A DNA stretch of 64,000 nt from Chrysemys picta bellii (taxonomy: Eukaryota > Chordata > Testudines > Emydidae), in NCBI RefSeq assembly GCF_011386835.1, contig NC_088800.1:24356572-24420571 (forward strand), read 5' to 3'. The translations under genes were made by a program, and so were the position numbers. The notes beneath the pieces were generated by a model. That model worked only from the letters and a program-made list of their open reading frames with translations, had not been told where the DNA came from and did not search any database. How positions within the stretch are numbered: position 1 is the stretch's first letter; each line of letters opens with the position of its first letter. Shown one piece after another: positions 1-13,198 of the stretch.

Positions 1-670
1 ACACTTCTGGCTGGCCACCGATGGCTGATATTGAGGTATATCCCAATTTATACAAGGCCTGGATTCTCAATGTTTAACCATGATCTTCAATAGATATGAG
101 GTTAGTTGGCCACCGACTCACTGAATAAATAAGGGCAGAATATGTGCTTTTTGAAATTGCATTTCTTCCTCAATTTAAAGACCTAGTCAGATCCTGTAAC
201 TTAGACTTTTAGCATTCATTTAAGAAATAAGTAGTTTAGAATTACTTTCATCTGCTTTTAGTACTGATAGGAGAAACTAGTGATGGGTAGGAACTTTTTG
301 ACATTGCCTTATGTCACTGAAGCATAACAGGAAAGGTTTTCCGATTAAGCATACAACTTCAACTGTGCAACAATCTCTACAATGCTTCAGCAATGAATTT
401 TCTAACTGAAATCCCAAATTCTTCACAAGAGTAATTTCTTTGAAAAGAGGGAACTTCTCTCATCATATTAATTTTGTAGCATGTTGTTTGTGGAAACACA
501 ATGCTGTAGTCAGTAGTGATTCTTCTAAGACAAGTTATTCGCAAAAACAGAAAATTTTGCTAGTTTTGTTGTGGCAATCACACTAATTGAATCTGCAGCT
601 AATGTTGACAGAATCAGAGAATTTGTTAACAGAGACTTATCAGAATCACTATCTTTTATAATGTCAGGGT

Positions 671-806
671 CATAGATGCTGGATATAGGGGTGCGGGGGT
701 GCTGTTGCACCCCCTGGCTTGAAGTGGTTTATATTATATCCAGGGTTTACAGTTTGGTTCAATGGCTCACCACACTCCCACTATACACATTGTTCCAGCA
801 CCCCTG
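671..806. mobile_element. 136-bp hAT-type MITE
   Basis: The element is flanked by a perfect 8-bp direct repeat, GTCAGGGT, at 663-670 and 807-814. Its ends are imperfect inverted repeats: CATAGATGCTGGA on the left against the complement of TCCAGCACCCCTG on the right. Eight-base target duplications and CA...TG ends are the hAT hallmark. It has no coding capacity, so it would have moved using a transposase made elsewhere. Confidence 0.8.
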
Positions 807-2384
807 GTCAGGGTCTGCTCTAATAAAATTACTGCACGTTCAGAGAATTATATTTTTTTAGTGTTTCATAGATTTCATGTTAGACAGCATAGGTAGGATT
901 TGCAGAGTATTGATAAGAGAGTTAAGTCTCATTAGAGAAAGGTTCTTGGATCATTGGAGATATCCATATCCAAAATCCTTAATTCCCCAAAGTGTGTACA
1001 ATAGAACAGCCTGAAAAATTTGTATTTAGTTTCCATTCTCTTTATCAACGTTTCATCACTTATCATTTCCCCTTATTATTGATTTCATCAATGTTATATT
1101 TTCTTCCATTCAAAGCTGTTTTATTAGATGTAAAGCTGGAAAAGCATTTTATATAGTAAATATTTGTAGTACACTTTATTTATAATAGTGTCCATCATTA
1201 ATGGGATGGGCCCTCATATAACAATTTTGCCTCTTGATCACCTTTTGATGGCTAGGGAATAAAGCTTAGATGGGAGGAAGTTTCTTTTCATAGAATTTCC
1301 CACACATAGTATATTAATAACTAAGGGGAAAAAAGTCTAACCTCCTACTTCCTCCTACACCCTACTCTCAGTAAGTGAGATTGGACCAAGCCATGCTTTA
1401 AAAAAATCTAATATATTAGGTTAGGAATCACTGAAGGGCAAAAATCACTAGTGAACTGCCAGAGGAACATTTAAGTATGATTAAAGGCTAAATTCTGCCA
1501 CTGTTCCTCTTCTTGAGTAGTGTAGCAGGGCTTACATGCTGTGAGTTCCTGTCCTGCAGTTGTCTCCATTTCCCTTCTTCTCTAGTTAAGAAAACCACAC
1601 ACTGTGGATGTTTTCTCAATCACGCTACACTTTTGGGAAGTCTGGTTTATTAATGTAAACTTCAAAACATCATAGAGCTTCTACCCAATCTTCCTGTTTG
1701 GCTTACAACCATTGCAAGGTTCTTGACCTGTCTGTGCAGGGCCTTTCTACCAGCAGGTTTGCTCCCCCTTGAGACTTCCTAGCTGGCTTCTGCTCCCAGA
1801 AAGCTTGCACTCAATAGGTTGTCTGACTAGGAGCTAAGGAGAATCTCTCCATATACCAGCTCACGCAGATCTCCTGTTTCTTTGAGTCTTTGTCTACTGA
1901 ACTCAGGCTGCCATTTGTGTCTGCCAGCAGGTATAGTTCTGAAACACATGCCCCCTCATCATGTGACCTCTGGACTCATTCCCTTTACCTGCAAAGGCAG
2001 ACTACACCTGGCACAGGTGAGGCTGATCCCCAGCCCTTTTAAAGGGCCAGTTCATATTGTGACAATCCCTTACTCTGCAAGTTGTTCCACTGGAATCAAG
2101 TGCTAGTCAATGAGAGAAAGAACAGCAGAATCTGGTACTAATTAATACAATAATATCCACTGTACCTAGTTAAATATAGTATATAGATATGCAACAATTT
2201 TGATTTATTATATTACCAATTTATTCATAATTAAACAGTCAACTTGACAGTATCTTCCTTTGTTATTCATTGATCTCAGCCTTTATGTATTAGAGTAGAT
2301 GTCAGTTACAATACTATAAAAATAGTGGTTATTAATGAATACACAATCAAACCTTTAGATGTCTTGTAACAAATGGCATAGCTT

Positions 2385-2500
2385 TGACTGTTATTTATTG
2401 TTAGCAGTGTTTGTGGTGCTTCACAAACTTAAATAGGTGAAATAGCTCCTGTTCTAAGGAGCTTAGAGTAGTGTGCAGATATACACAGAGGAATTCACAC
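2385..2500. repeat. Dispersed L3/CR1-like 3'-end fragment
   Basis: The sequence runs TTATTTATTG, then GTGGTGCTTCACAAAC, then AAGGAGCTTAGAGT. This resembles the repeat pattern at 15661, 17550, 42886 and 48711, which reads TATTTATT, GGTGCTGTACAAAC, CCCTGCC, GAGCTTACA. The family is common in amniote genomes as the short tail of an old LINE. The copy is degraded and its borders are approximate. Confidence 0.35.
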
Positions 2501-4798
2501 GTATATAACAGATCTGCTATAATGAAGGCAGTTCAGGAATCTTATGGATGCCCTTGATGAAAAACATTGCAAAAGCAATGTGTTAAAGAGCTGTGATGTA
2601 TGGAATAAACAACAAGCAACTATGAATTACAGCACTCGGGTCACATAATGAATCGTCTAATTCTACTGTGTTGTGTATACCTGCCTGCCAGAATTCTATA
2701 GTAAACTATCATTTCTTTCCATTGGATCTTTCAAAGGCAAGTTGTCTTTTTCTCCATCATCAGTCTCCTTAACTCAAACCTTAACTTTGCTCACAAAGGA
2801 AGAAAAATTAACCATCCTCGAATTCGAGCTTGTTCTTTTCTCACACACCACCAAAGGCTCTAATCCCTGGTGATAGGTGCTCAGATGCTACAGTAAAGGG
2901 TGCATTGTAAGAACCTAAGAAACATCAAACAGAATAATAAATGCAACAGATCCTGCAACCCGTACTTAAATAAGTAGAGCTTACTAGCATGAGTACTCCT
3001 TACCCAAATGAGCAATCCCATTCATGTTAATGGGACTGCTCACAAATAATGAATAACCATGAGAATAAGGCTTGCTTGACTCGAGCCTTTAGTCTGCCAA
3101 ATGCTTATCAGAGGTATTACCTTATCTTTACCCTGCCTTTACTTAGTTTCTTCTTCATACCAGTAGGCCACATCTTGGTCCCATTGAAGACAATTTTGTG
3201 ACTGATTTAAATGGGAAGGATTTGACTCTTAATCACTTCTCTCAATGATTATTGCTCAGGCTGGTTATTTGTCCTGGCAGAGAATGGGGAAAGTCATGGC
3301 TATTGTAGTTAAAAGACAAAGTCATGGCACACATTATTTTAATTGATATCGTGTTGTTTAAATATAGTCTTTATTTTGCATGAAAAATCCTTAAACATCA
3401 ATTAATATTTATCTAACATTTTAAAACAAGTTAAAAAAAATAAAAAAGCCCCAAACTCACTGCTCTGAACATACATAGGGCCAAAATTAAAATTCCATGG
3501 AGGATTCTTGCTTATAAGTGGACTAGCCAGAGTGACAAAGATCATTTCTTTTTAGGAGAAGTTGCTTGTTTTTGTCTTGGAAGTCATAGCAGTGACAAGC
3601 ATACGGTTTCTACTAAGGACTTCATTATTACTATTGATTTTATGTGGAAGGGGCTCAGACAATATGGTGATGGGCAGCAGTATAAACCTCCTTACTTGAA
3701 ACCTTACAGATCCAGAATAATGTGGCTAGACTCCTTACTTGGTCCAGAAAGTTAGATCATCTGAGCTTTTATAATATATGACCTTGACCTGCTTATCAGC
3801 CACTTCCAATCCAATTACAAGTTACCTTCCTTGTTTTCAATCTTTCTCCCTCACCTCCCTGATTTCATATCCACCCACTCCATTGCTGACTTCTTTGCTT
3901 ATTTCCTCCTCTTTTAACCCCAATCACAATTTCATATGTCATTCATTGGGCCTAATCCTGATTCTGTTGACATCATTAGAATTCCAGTTAACTTTGATGG
4001 GAGCACACATAGGAGCCAAACATCAGCTCTGTGGGTTGGGAAAGAAATTGTTCAGGATTCCCCAAAGCACATCCTGGTTATTTAGTCTCTTTGCTGGGAT
4101 TAATATTTGTCCCTAAGTAAGTAGAATTCATATAGAAAGTGGTAATAAAGAGTGACCAAGATTTTCAAAATTGAATGCCTAATATTAAGCTCCAAATTCT
4201 ATATTTAGATAAGTGGCCTAATTTTCAAAAGTATTTAGCACCCCACAGCTTTCCCTGACTTTCAGTACCTTTGAGTTACATAAGCCATTGTTTGTGTTCA
4301 GGATGACAAGAGCAGCACAACAAAAAGATCTAAGGGACAGCTTTTTAAAGATAGCGGGAGTTTCGCTGAAAGTTAGGCACCTAGGTGCTTTTGAAAATAC
4401 CAATAGGGTTCCTATATGCATCTTTAGGCACCTAAATAACTTTAAGAATCAGGCCCAATGTCCCTGACAGTGTTTAACTTTAATGAGTCGTTGGTGATTT
4501 GTTGACTAAAATAATGCTATGTTTTTACTAGAATGTATAAAAGAATTTATATTTTGGATATGCTTCAACAGGAACTTCTAATTTGAGGAAAATACCTAAG
4601 TCTTTTTATAGATGGACAATCAGTTGTTTCATTTTTATAGTTTATTGCTACATGGGGTGGGATTAAATTTCTGATGTATGTAGCTTGAAAAATCTGAATG
4701 AGAACCAGCAGTATAAACAGACTCAAATGAACTGAATCAAAAAAGTTGTTATACCTGAATCTCCAAATTGTTGTTTCTAGTGTTTTTACATGTGTTTT

Positions 4799-4840
<42 letters not shown>

Positions 4841-4856
4841 GTACACACACACACAT
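4799..4856. repeat. (TG)n(TA)n(CA)n microsatellite
   Basis: About fifteen GT units are followed by five AT units and then an ACACACAC tract. The compound array can fold back on itself because the TG and CA parts are complementary. Confidence 0.95.
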
Positions 4857-5427
4857 AAAATTTTAAAGGTTTCTCCTTCTAGTTAGATTACAGGTGAATT
4901 TGGTTTGAGATGGGCACTGCTATGTGAGAATTGGATGCATTAAAGAATTGTTGGGGGTTTTAAGACATTGTGGACTCCTCTTCATTTGGATACCCAGATG
5001 TTGCAATACTGTTTTTAATTAACGTTATCCCTTGCTGTTCCAAGATATTGATAATGTTATGATTAGATGCTCAGATAGTCTGATGATGAGCACCATAGAA
5101 AACCATATTTATGAAGATAAATTGAGTGTAGCATCTGGTTATGGTCTGGCATGTATCATGTCGGAGGTCTCCATCCTGCTCTTGCAGTTGTTTCTGTCTT
5201 AACTCATATGTTCTTATAAACCTTATGCAAACCATTTGCCATTTTACCAATTTGGTCCTGTTTCATTAATATCTTTATGATACTACTGAGGCAGCCCATT
5301 TACAGATTTGTCAAGGGTAGCATCAGGGTTTCCAAAATAAACCTTTGCTGTTACTATTATATTGTAAGAACCGTACTAAGGAAGCAATGGCCAAGACAAA
5401 GATGTTTACCCCACCTACAATCATCAA

Positions 5428-5530
5428 AGTCAGATTTCCCTCTTATACTAGTTTTACAGCAGTGTGAGCCCATTGATTTCAGTGGGGTTACTCCTGATTT
5501 ACATTGGTGTAAGTGAGAGGAAAGTCAGGA
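5428..5530. repeat. Degenerate hairpin MITE-like repeat
   Basis: It contains CCCATTGATTTCAGTGGGGT next to TTACTCCTGATTTACA and TGGTGTAAGTGAGAGG. This is half of a palindromic repeat seen in several places in this window (8560, 19808, 31171, 51562), whose centre reads like ATTGAAGTCAATGG. The left arm is worn. Confidence 0.4.
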
Positions 5531-5967
5531 CCCATATTTCCTGAGAATAACAACTTTGCCGTAAAAAGAAAAAAAGTTTTAAAATTAGCATATAGCATTT
5601 CAGATTTTTTGAAAAGTAAACTATAGAGACTTCCAAAAACAACAACAACAAAACAGGGAACTGAAACTCTGGTGCTTTGGTGAGCTTTGCCCCAAACTAC
5701 CTGAAAGTCAGCTTCACGCCCGGTAGCAGTGCAGAGGGCATGACGGGTAAAGGGGAGTGGCCAGAATTTTCTTAAACCTGGGTGGTCCCCAGCTGCTGAA
5801 ATGGCCTAAAGGCCCATTAAGCAGCTGGCACAAATTTTTTTTTTTTTTTTTGGCCTCAAAGCACGGTGGTGGCTGCTCTGACAATTTTTCCTAAAATACT
5901 TAATTAACTTGAGGCAAAACAAATAAATATGCACATCAAAATCATTGTAATTTATTTATTGCTAGCT

Positions 5968-6103
5968 AGTAAGTCTGCTGCTGTGAAAAGTGATATTTGT
6001 ATGTTTGTTAGTATTTTTACAGCCTCCCAGCTAGCTACTAAGTCTGCTGTGAAAAGTAATATTAACAAACATACAAGTATCGCTTTTCACAGCAGACTTA
6101 CTC
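5968..6103. repeat. Inverted repeat, about 46-bp arms
   Basis: The arm at about 5968-6015 (AGTAAGTCTGCTGCTGTGAA...) is nearly the reverse complement of the arm at about 6057-6103 (...TTTTCACAGCAGACTTACT). They differ by a CTG insertion and a few substitutions. A direct partial copy of the left arm (CTACTAAGTCTGCTGTGAAA) lies between them at 6036-6057. The layout fits the end of a rearranged DNA transposon, but no target duplication was found. Confidence 0.65.
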
Positions 6104-6105
6104 AG

Positions 6106-6420
6106 TCCTGGCAAGCCCGGGGACAAATTAAGCCCTGGAGGGGGAGGAGGATTGATAGCAGCAGGGGTCAGGGGTGTTGAGGGGTGAGGGTGGCAGCGGG
6201 GAGCCAGAGCCTGAAGCCCAGGGACCGGGGCCCCAGGAAGGAGCTTGAAGCCCCGGGGCCATAGCCCAAAGCCCTGCAGCCAGGGGACGGGGCCCTGCAG
6301 CCAGGGGACGGGACAGAGCCTGAAGCCCCCTGGCCAGGGCCCAGGGACAGAGCCTGAAGCCCTGTGGCCAGAGACTGCCATCCCAGGGCTGAAGCCTGAG
6401 TGCTCCCCCCCACCCCCCCA
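6106..6420. repeat. GC-rich degenerate tandem repeat
   Basis: The motif GAGCCTGAAGCCC and variants recur at least five times, and CAGCCAGGGGACGGG occurs twice in succession near 6285-6315. Composition is much more GC-rich than the flanks. Both strands show long proline/glycine-rich open frames, explained by the lack of A/T rather than by coding. It resembles the GC-rich interiors of the hAT MITEs in this window and adjoins the inverted repeat at 5968-6103, so the two may be one decayed element. Confidence 0.6.
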
Positions 6421-7542
6421 GCTCTGGCCTATTCCTTGGAACATAGTCCAGCATTCTCCGGTCCTAGCATCAATGGAACTCAAACCCACCTTTGTATCAT
6501 GCCCTCCTGAGCTAATTAAAACTGGCATTGGGTATGTATTAACATACTCTACTACATCACAAATTCACATATCTAATCCCATAATATCATGTGGATATGT
6601 ATGCATATATATAATACAAATGGAAAACACACTATATAAATTAAGTTGCCCAACACTGCTTCACACTTGGTTTATTCTGGAAATTAATTTTAAGAATACA
6701 AGTCCTTTTACCCATATCACTCTTCTCTCGCTCACTCACTTTACATAATTTGAATTGATATATTTCCTCAATATCGCCCATCCTATCCTATCCTGAAACT
6801 TGTATTGCTGCTTTTCACATAGTGTTGAATTAGGTAGAATAATGTCTGTTCTGCAACTGAGGGATTTGACTCATTTTTCCAGTGTCTTAATGTGATATTT
6901 TTAGTTCTTATTAAGGCTCCTTTAATCCAAATTTGATTTGCAGAGGAAGTGCTAGGTAACTCTTTGGTGGCATTTTAATATACAGAGGACCAGGAAAGCT
7001 GTAAATCCAGTCTCATAATCTTTTTTTATAGTGCTACGTTTTCTTTTTTCCCTCCCAGCTTTCATATACAATGTTGCAGCTCATAAACATGTTTTTTATT
7101 TCCAACCCACCTTGTACCTATGGCATAAATTAATGTATTGCTACATGGGGTTGAATTAATGCTTCTCGGGGCATTTTTAAGGTGGCCCGTCAGACTTCGT
7201 AATCCCAGTAATTAACTTCCATTATTCCATTCTGTTTTATGTTTCCAAGGGCCAAATCATTAGTTACGGTGTGCCTTACATTATGTTTCAGTATTGCTGA
7301 ACATCTTATCACCCCCTTTCCCCTCCCCTTCCCCTGCTGCCCAGCTGAAGTAAATTGTGGCATCTGTAAGTTCTGTTAAAATTAATGGAGTTTTCTGTGT
7401 GCCAGGACTGCGATATTCATGAACTGAGTACCTGTTTGGAGTACATATTCAGGAAATGATCTTCATGCAGTTAAATACAAAATGATGGGGGTGAGACTTC
7501 TAGGTTTCTATCCATTAAGAATTGTCATTCCCGCCTCCTCCT

Positions 7543-7558
7543 CCCCCCCCCCCCCCCC
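7543..7558. repeat. Poly(C) tract
   Basis: Sixteen uninterrupted C residues follow a CCTCCTCCTC stretch. This is a simple repeat and a possible assembly length error. Confidence 0.9.
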
Positions 7559-8559
7559 ATACTACAAACAAATCTATCCCAAATCTTCTGATTAATGTTG
7601 GTTGAGAGATTTTTGGACTACCTACATGAAAATATACAATTTTTTCCATCAGAGAATTGTTTTTTTTCTGGAGTCAGGGAGGGGTAGTGATGAAGCTGGA
7701 TTTTTATGAATGCTCCAGTATGGAAGATTAAAGCTGCTCAATACTTTTTATATTCTATATTTATAACATTCTATTGAACTCAATAAATAAAATTACTCCA
7801 CAAAAGACATGCCTATAACCATAAATACTATAATTCCAAGCAAGCACTTTAAAAAATGAAATATTCCCATAATCTTAAATGGTATGTGCAATACAAAGTG
7901 ATTTAAAAACATAAAACTATTAGAGCTCATCACATTTTCATCATTACTTTGATCTGGAAATGAGTTAAATATCACTCTAGTACAAAGCTGCACTAAAATA
8001 CCATTGTGACTCTTTCTTTCCAAAGAACTTATGTCCCCGGGGCGAGGGGAAAAAAAGTTGAAAATTAAACTAAAACCTTTTATGTGAAAAGAGATTCATG
8101 GGTGGAGAAACTTGCATGCTAAAACATAGCAAATATATCCATTATGCATTGTTTCATTTTCAAGACTCTTATAAGGGTATAACTACATCATCCATTGTAA
8201 TGCCCTTTAACAGTGATGGTTGTTGAGAATTAATGATGTCATGATGACCTGACCTATGTTTACTGTCAAATAGCTAATATTGATGAACCTATACTCTGCT
8301 AGAAATCATATTTAATAGTACTTTGCTCCAAGAGTAGTTCCACTGATAACAGAAATGGGTGAGTTCTATAATTATATAACATCCAAATCCATGCGGTGTG
8401 TGCAAATATGTACAGTAAATGAGTAAGTATTTTTGCCTGTATACAGAAAAATGTAATGAGCATGCAGATATTAAGAACAGTACACTAGATTCTGCTGTAC
8501 CAATAGAAATTTCCCTCTGTTTGCAATGCCCATTGAAGTGAATGGACCCAGTGCTGAGG

Positions 8560-8668
8560 GGGCTGATTCTACTCTCCCAATGGTGTAAATCAGGAGTAAC
8601 TCCATGAACACAAGTACAGTTGCACAAGTATAAAACTGGTGTAAGTAAGAGGAGAATCCGGCCTGAAT
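8560..8668. repeat. Degenerate hairpin MITE-like repeat
   Basis: GATTCTACTCTCCCAATGG and GGTGTAAATCAGGAGTAACT on the left are partly complementary to ACTGGTGTAAGTAAGAGGAG and AATCCGGCC on the right. It belongs to the same palindromic family as 19808-19916. The central palindrome is disrupted. Confidence 0.45.
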
Positions 8669-9983
8669 TTTTTTCCTTGGGTTCAGATTCAGAGAAACCT
8701 CCCATTAATAGCAGCACTTGGGGCTACATGAGTGGCTACTAGATGCTGCATTGTTAGTCTAAACAATAACCAGGTGATGTCACCAGACATACAGCACCTT
8801 CTTGCAGGCCTACCAGTATTTTTTGGCATTATGCTGCTGTATTTGAGTAAAAGTTTTAGAAAATACACCATAAGAAAGAGAGAACTGGCAGGAAACCTAA
8901 GGAACCTAGAAATGTGAGCAGGGTTAGAGTCTGATTTCCCTCAAGGTGTTCCTATTTACATATAGATAGAAATAAAGTAGTTCGTCTTTTAAAGGGGATC
9001 TGTGTTACAGAATAAAATACAGTGACACTTTATTCTCTATAGTGTCTTTCGGACAAAATATAAACGAAGCCGATAAGTCAACACCTATAAATATAAGGCT
9101 TTGCCCAAAACCACTGGCAATGTTTCCACTGATTCCAGTGGATTTAGGTTAAGGTCCATATTTTGCAAAGCTAAGATAAATATTATGAATACAGAGTTTA
9201 ATGATAAGTCACAACAGAAGGAGAGGAATAAGAGAAAATATGTTTTCAGATGAGATTTGAAAAAAGCAGTGCAGAATCGATGAGGGAGTTTGCTCTAGGT
9301 GGCAGATGTTGCAAAGATGAAGGCTCTTATGCCAACACAAGAAAGATAGCAGGAAGGGACTTGAAGAAAGCCAAAGCTAGAGGAATAGACAAAGCTAGTT
9401 GAGAAGGGAGTGGGATAAGATCTGTGAGGTGAACTGGGGCTTTTTGGAGGCTTTTAAAAAGAAAGAAGGGCATTTTGAATTTCAATTCTGGAATGTACAG
9501 GGTAGTCCCTGGTAGGCAGGCCAATCATCTGGTTTAAAACTGGACAGTCCTCTTTTTGGATGGCTTATCCCCCATCCAGTCCAGAGACAAAACTAGATGT
9601 GATTTTTGTCCAGTGTCATATGGGGGATGCCATTTTGAAGAACGCACCTCTCCACCCCAGCTGGTGTGACCTCGCTCGCACCATTTATAAGAAATACCAT
9701 TTAAGGCACATTTTTTATTTGTATGGTTGAAAAGTATATTAGTACGTGCTTATTTTCTGGATGTAATAATTTATGCTTGTGCATAAAACTGGATGTGCAT
9801 CCATTTGCACATGCAAACAGAAGGTTGTGCATTTAAATACTATATCTAGGCACCTCTCTTTATCTATGTCCAGCTCAACAAGTTGAAGTTACAAATTTTG
9901 TCTTCTTCCCTAGAATATAAATCACAACAATTATTTATCTGAGGAGTAAACGGCTTCCTGTCCTCATCTCACCTCTCTCCCCA

Positions 9984-10290
9984 ATCACAGAATCATAGAA
10001 TCGTTGGACTGGAAGGGATCTCAAGAGTTCACCTAGTCCAGTCCCCTGCACTCAAGGCAGGACTAAGTATTATCTAAATGATCTCTGACAGGTATTTGTC
10101 TAACCTGCTCTTAAAAATCTCCAATGATGGATCCAACTTCCCCAGGCAATTTATTCCAGTGCTTAACTGCCCTGACAGGAAATTTTTCCTAATGTCCAAC
10201 CTAAACTGCCCTTGCTGCAATTTAAGCCCATTGCTTCTTGTCCTATCCTCAGAGGTTAAGAAGAACAATTTTTATCCTTCCTCCTTTTAA
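9984..10290 (-). mobile_element. CR1 LINE 3' end
   Basis: Read on the minus strand this is the 3' tail of a CR1 retrotransposon. It ends in the typical GATTCTATGATTCTGTGAT short-repeat tail at about 9984-10005, preceded by the CCTTCCAGTCC-like and AATTGCCTGGGG-like segments of CR1. The same regions are seen on the + strand in the larger copy at 32599-33697. The copy is severely 5'-truncated, and no reverse transcriptase segment remains. Confidence 0.85.
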
Positions 10291-11042
10291 TAAACTTTTA
10301 TGTACATATGTACAATGGATCATGCCAGGGTATTTCAAGACATGACTTCAGTGTCTGACAACATAATGGACATGATCTTCAAAGCAAGTCATTCTGAAAC
10401 ATGAAAAAGCCCCAATTGAGGCATTCTGCTCTTTGTGAGTGGTTTGTAGTTTGTGAGTTAGTGCAGTGAGATTTTTATAGTATTCCCATCACAAAAAATA
10501 AAATATTGGTCTGCCTGCATTTTCCCCTCATTCTCATTATCCTCATTCTCGTTATCACGAAAGTGAAGTTATTCTCCACCAACTGGACAGGAGAGCTTTA
10601 CTACCTCCTATTGTACATTGAAAAGGTTAAGGCATTCAGGTGAACAACTCCTCCCCCCCACTCCCCTCCCAGTCCAACCATAAATATGAACCAACCTTAA
10701 ATATCAGAGTACTGCGATATAATTAATAAACAGAACTACATCTTAATAGCATTGTCACCATAGAAAGCCTGGTATTCAACGCAGGACAGACTATGATTTG
10801 CCATTTACAACATTGTTGTAGCCATTGCATGTGTACACAAGGGAAGGGAAGGTTAGAAAATCATCCTCTGTTCCGGCATCCCCTCACTGATGCCTGTTGC
10901 TGTAGGAGAGTACAGTGACAATTCCCTACTAGTGGCCTGTATACTGCAAACTATTCCAAAAGAGTTGCAGGAAAGATGGGGGGGGGGGGGGTCCCACCAA
11001 ACCCAGTGAACGCTGGCAAGCAGAGGTAGCTGACCATGGAGG

Positions 11043-13198
11043 CAGGGCCAGATTAACCCATAGGCTAATAAGGCTATAGCCTTAAGCCCTCCTATTTTTA
11101 GGCCCTACTTTAGGCAAGAGAGAATGGCTCATCTATTCACCTTCTAAGAAGAAAGTGTCCTGTTTTTATTGCCACCTGTTTTCTGATACCAAAAAGTGGG
11201 GAATGTTCTGCAAAGGCTTCAATGATTGGAAGAATACTGCATATGTTACCAATCGTGCAATGAGTGAGCAGCATACATTGTCAGTTAGCAGCAACCATGC
11301 CCAAAAGAAAGTTAGTGGCAGAAATGATACCCAAATGGAAAACCAGTTTTTGGAAGCTCGTACTTATTGGAAGAACATTCTCAGACGTGAGGTTGAAACC
11401 ATAGTTTTTCTTGCTGAGTGTGGTCTGCCATTCTGTGGCTCAGATGAGACTGTTAGATCAAAACACAATGGCAATTATCTTGGCGTTCTAGAGCTAATCA
11501 CTAAGTTCGACCCTTTCTTAGCTCAACACGTCAATATGCAAATCATGGAGAAGGCCATACGTCATATCTATCAAAGACTATTTGTGAGGAATTCATTGCA
11601 CTGATGACAAAGAAGACGTTATCAGCTATTGTAGATGAGATCAAAGATGTGGGTTATTTTTCAGTGTCCGTCGACTCAGCACTGGATGTGTCACATGTCG
11701 GTCGGCTGACTGTTATCTTGCATTATGTGCTACCCAGCAGACCACTTGAGCATTTCATGACCTTCATAAACATCACCAGCCACACAGGGGAGAAACTTGC
11801 CACATACCTACTCGATTTCCTCACCGAAAATGGGATTGGCATCAGCCTTTGTTGTGGCCAAAGCTATGACTATGCAAATAATATGAGTGGCAAATATTCA
11901 GGAATGCCGGCAAAGATAAAAGAGCACAATGCTTTGGTTGATTACATACCATGTGCTGCATACACTCTCAACTTTGTTGGCCAGTCTGCCGTGTATTGTT
12001 GTGTTGAAGCAGTTTCTTTTTTTGGATTTGTCCAAGAATTGTACAGTTTTTTTTCTCTGCATCAACCATCGTTGGATGATTCTTAGAGATTCACTACCAA
12101 AGGGATGCCCAGTGCCCAAATCACTCTCAGGGACACGGTGGAGTGCCAATGCTGAAGCTGTGAATGCAGTTGTTCTGGGATACCCAAACAGTGTTGAAGC
12201 CCTAGAGACTATTAAAGATGATGAATCTCAAAAATCAGCAACAAGAAAAGATGCGAAGATCCTGAGTGATTCAATGCACACTTTGGAAACTGGTATTTTG
12301 TGTGAGGTCTGGAATGGTATACTTCAGCCATTCAGCAGGTGCAGTCTAAGCTTGCAAAGTGCTCAAATCTACCTTTCCACTGCTGAAAACCTAATGAGTC
12401 TTGGACTGTTCTTCAACAAATGCAGGATAGTTTCAATGAGTATGAAATTCAAGCGGCTGCAAGGAGAGCTAACCATGAGTGTAAATCAGCCAAATGCCGC
12501 AAAAGATAGAAGACCTGCAATGATGCACCTGCTCACTCATTCAGTGACAAGGAGGCCTTCAGAGTTAACACCTTCATTGCAATCATCAACAAACTGAAGA
12601 GTTCATTAGAACGTCGGATCAAGGCTTATGAAAATATTGGCAAAACCTTTAGTGTACTGACAAATTTTTTGCCTAACATTTCAAGTTCTGAAGTCAGTGA
12701 AGGTATCAAACGTCAGTGTCAGAAGTTCTCAGATGATCTCCCAGTAGATTTTAGTAAAGAATGATGAAAGCAAATCTGTTTGGATGTACCGAGTTATCAC
12801 TGAATCCAATGTGATCAAATGTTTCCCAAACGTTGAAACTGCATTTGTCACTAATGATCACTAACTGTAGTGGAGAACATTCCTTCTCTCATCTAAAAAG
12901 GTCAAAAATGTCCTCCGATCCACCATGACTCAACAGTATCTCAGTGCTTTGTCTCTCTTGAGCTTTGAGAATGAAATAGTCAGGTCTTTGAATTACGATG
13001 ACATCATTCATGACTTTGCCACAGGTAAAGCTGGGGGGGGAGGATTGTTTGAAGAATTGAGTGTAGTGAGAGTAGAATAAACTTGTTAATTTTACATAAA
13101 AATATGTAAATATGTATGTAGATAAATATTTGATGACTCATACTTAGGCCCTTCCCTCCCATTAGCTTTAGGCCCCTCAGAACCTTAATCCAGCCCTG
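11043..13198 (+). mobile_element. Decayed autonomous hAT transposon
   Basis: The ends are CAGGGCCAGATTAACC on the left and the complement of CAGGGCTGGATTAAGG on the right. They are flanked by CATGGAGG (11035-11042) and CATGAAGG (13199-13206), an 8-bp target duplication with one change. The 2.16-kb body carries a broken transposase frame in the same direction. Length, end sequence and duplication size all fit a hAT element with a ZMYM1/DUF4371-like transposase. It lies in the UNC13C intron, sense to the gene. Confidence 0.85.
11155..13080 (+). pseudogene. hAT transposase pseudogene (ZMYM1/DUF4371-like)
   Basis: The transposase is split over shifted frames. Fragment 1 (11155-11601) has a TTF-type zinc finger-like start, with CFYCHLFS followed by a GFNDWKN motif. 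Fragment 2 (11604-12086) holds the catalytic-core entry SVSVDSALDVSH and the CAAYTLNFV segment. Fragment 3 (about 12083-12597) continues with the GTRWSANAEAV motif that is typical of this family. A last fragment at 12901-13080 encodes a C-terminal dimerisation-like end (KNVLRSTM, then LSALSLLSFENEI), with HSFSHLKR just before it in another frame. At least three frameshifts and one in-frame stop separate the parts, so no functional enzyme can be made. The assignment rests on remembered family motifs. Confidence 0.8.

Noticed and set aside
4565..4852. Minus-strand frame starting with a Tyr-Ile/Thr-His repeat
   Set aside because: Its start is the translated dinucleotide repeat, and the rest has no similarity.
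4799..4856. Possible CRISPR-like or regulatory array at TG/TA/CA tract
   Set aside because: It is an ordinary compound microsatellite with no spacers.
6031..6748. Overlapping proline/glycine-rich open frames on both strands
   Set aside because: They lie in a GC-rich degenerate tandem repeat where stops are rare in every frame. No splice context or family similarity was seen.
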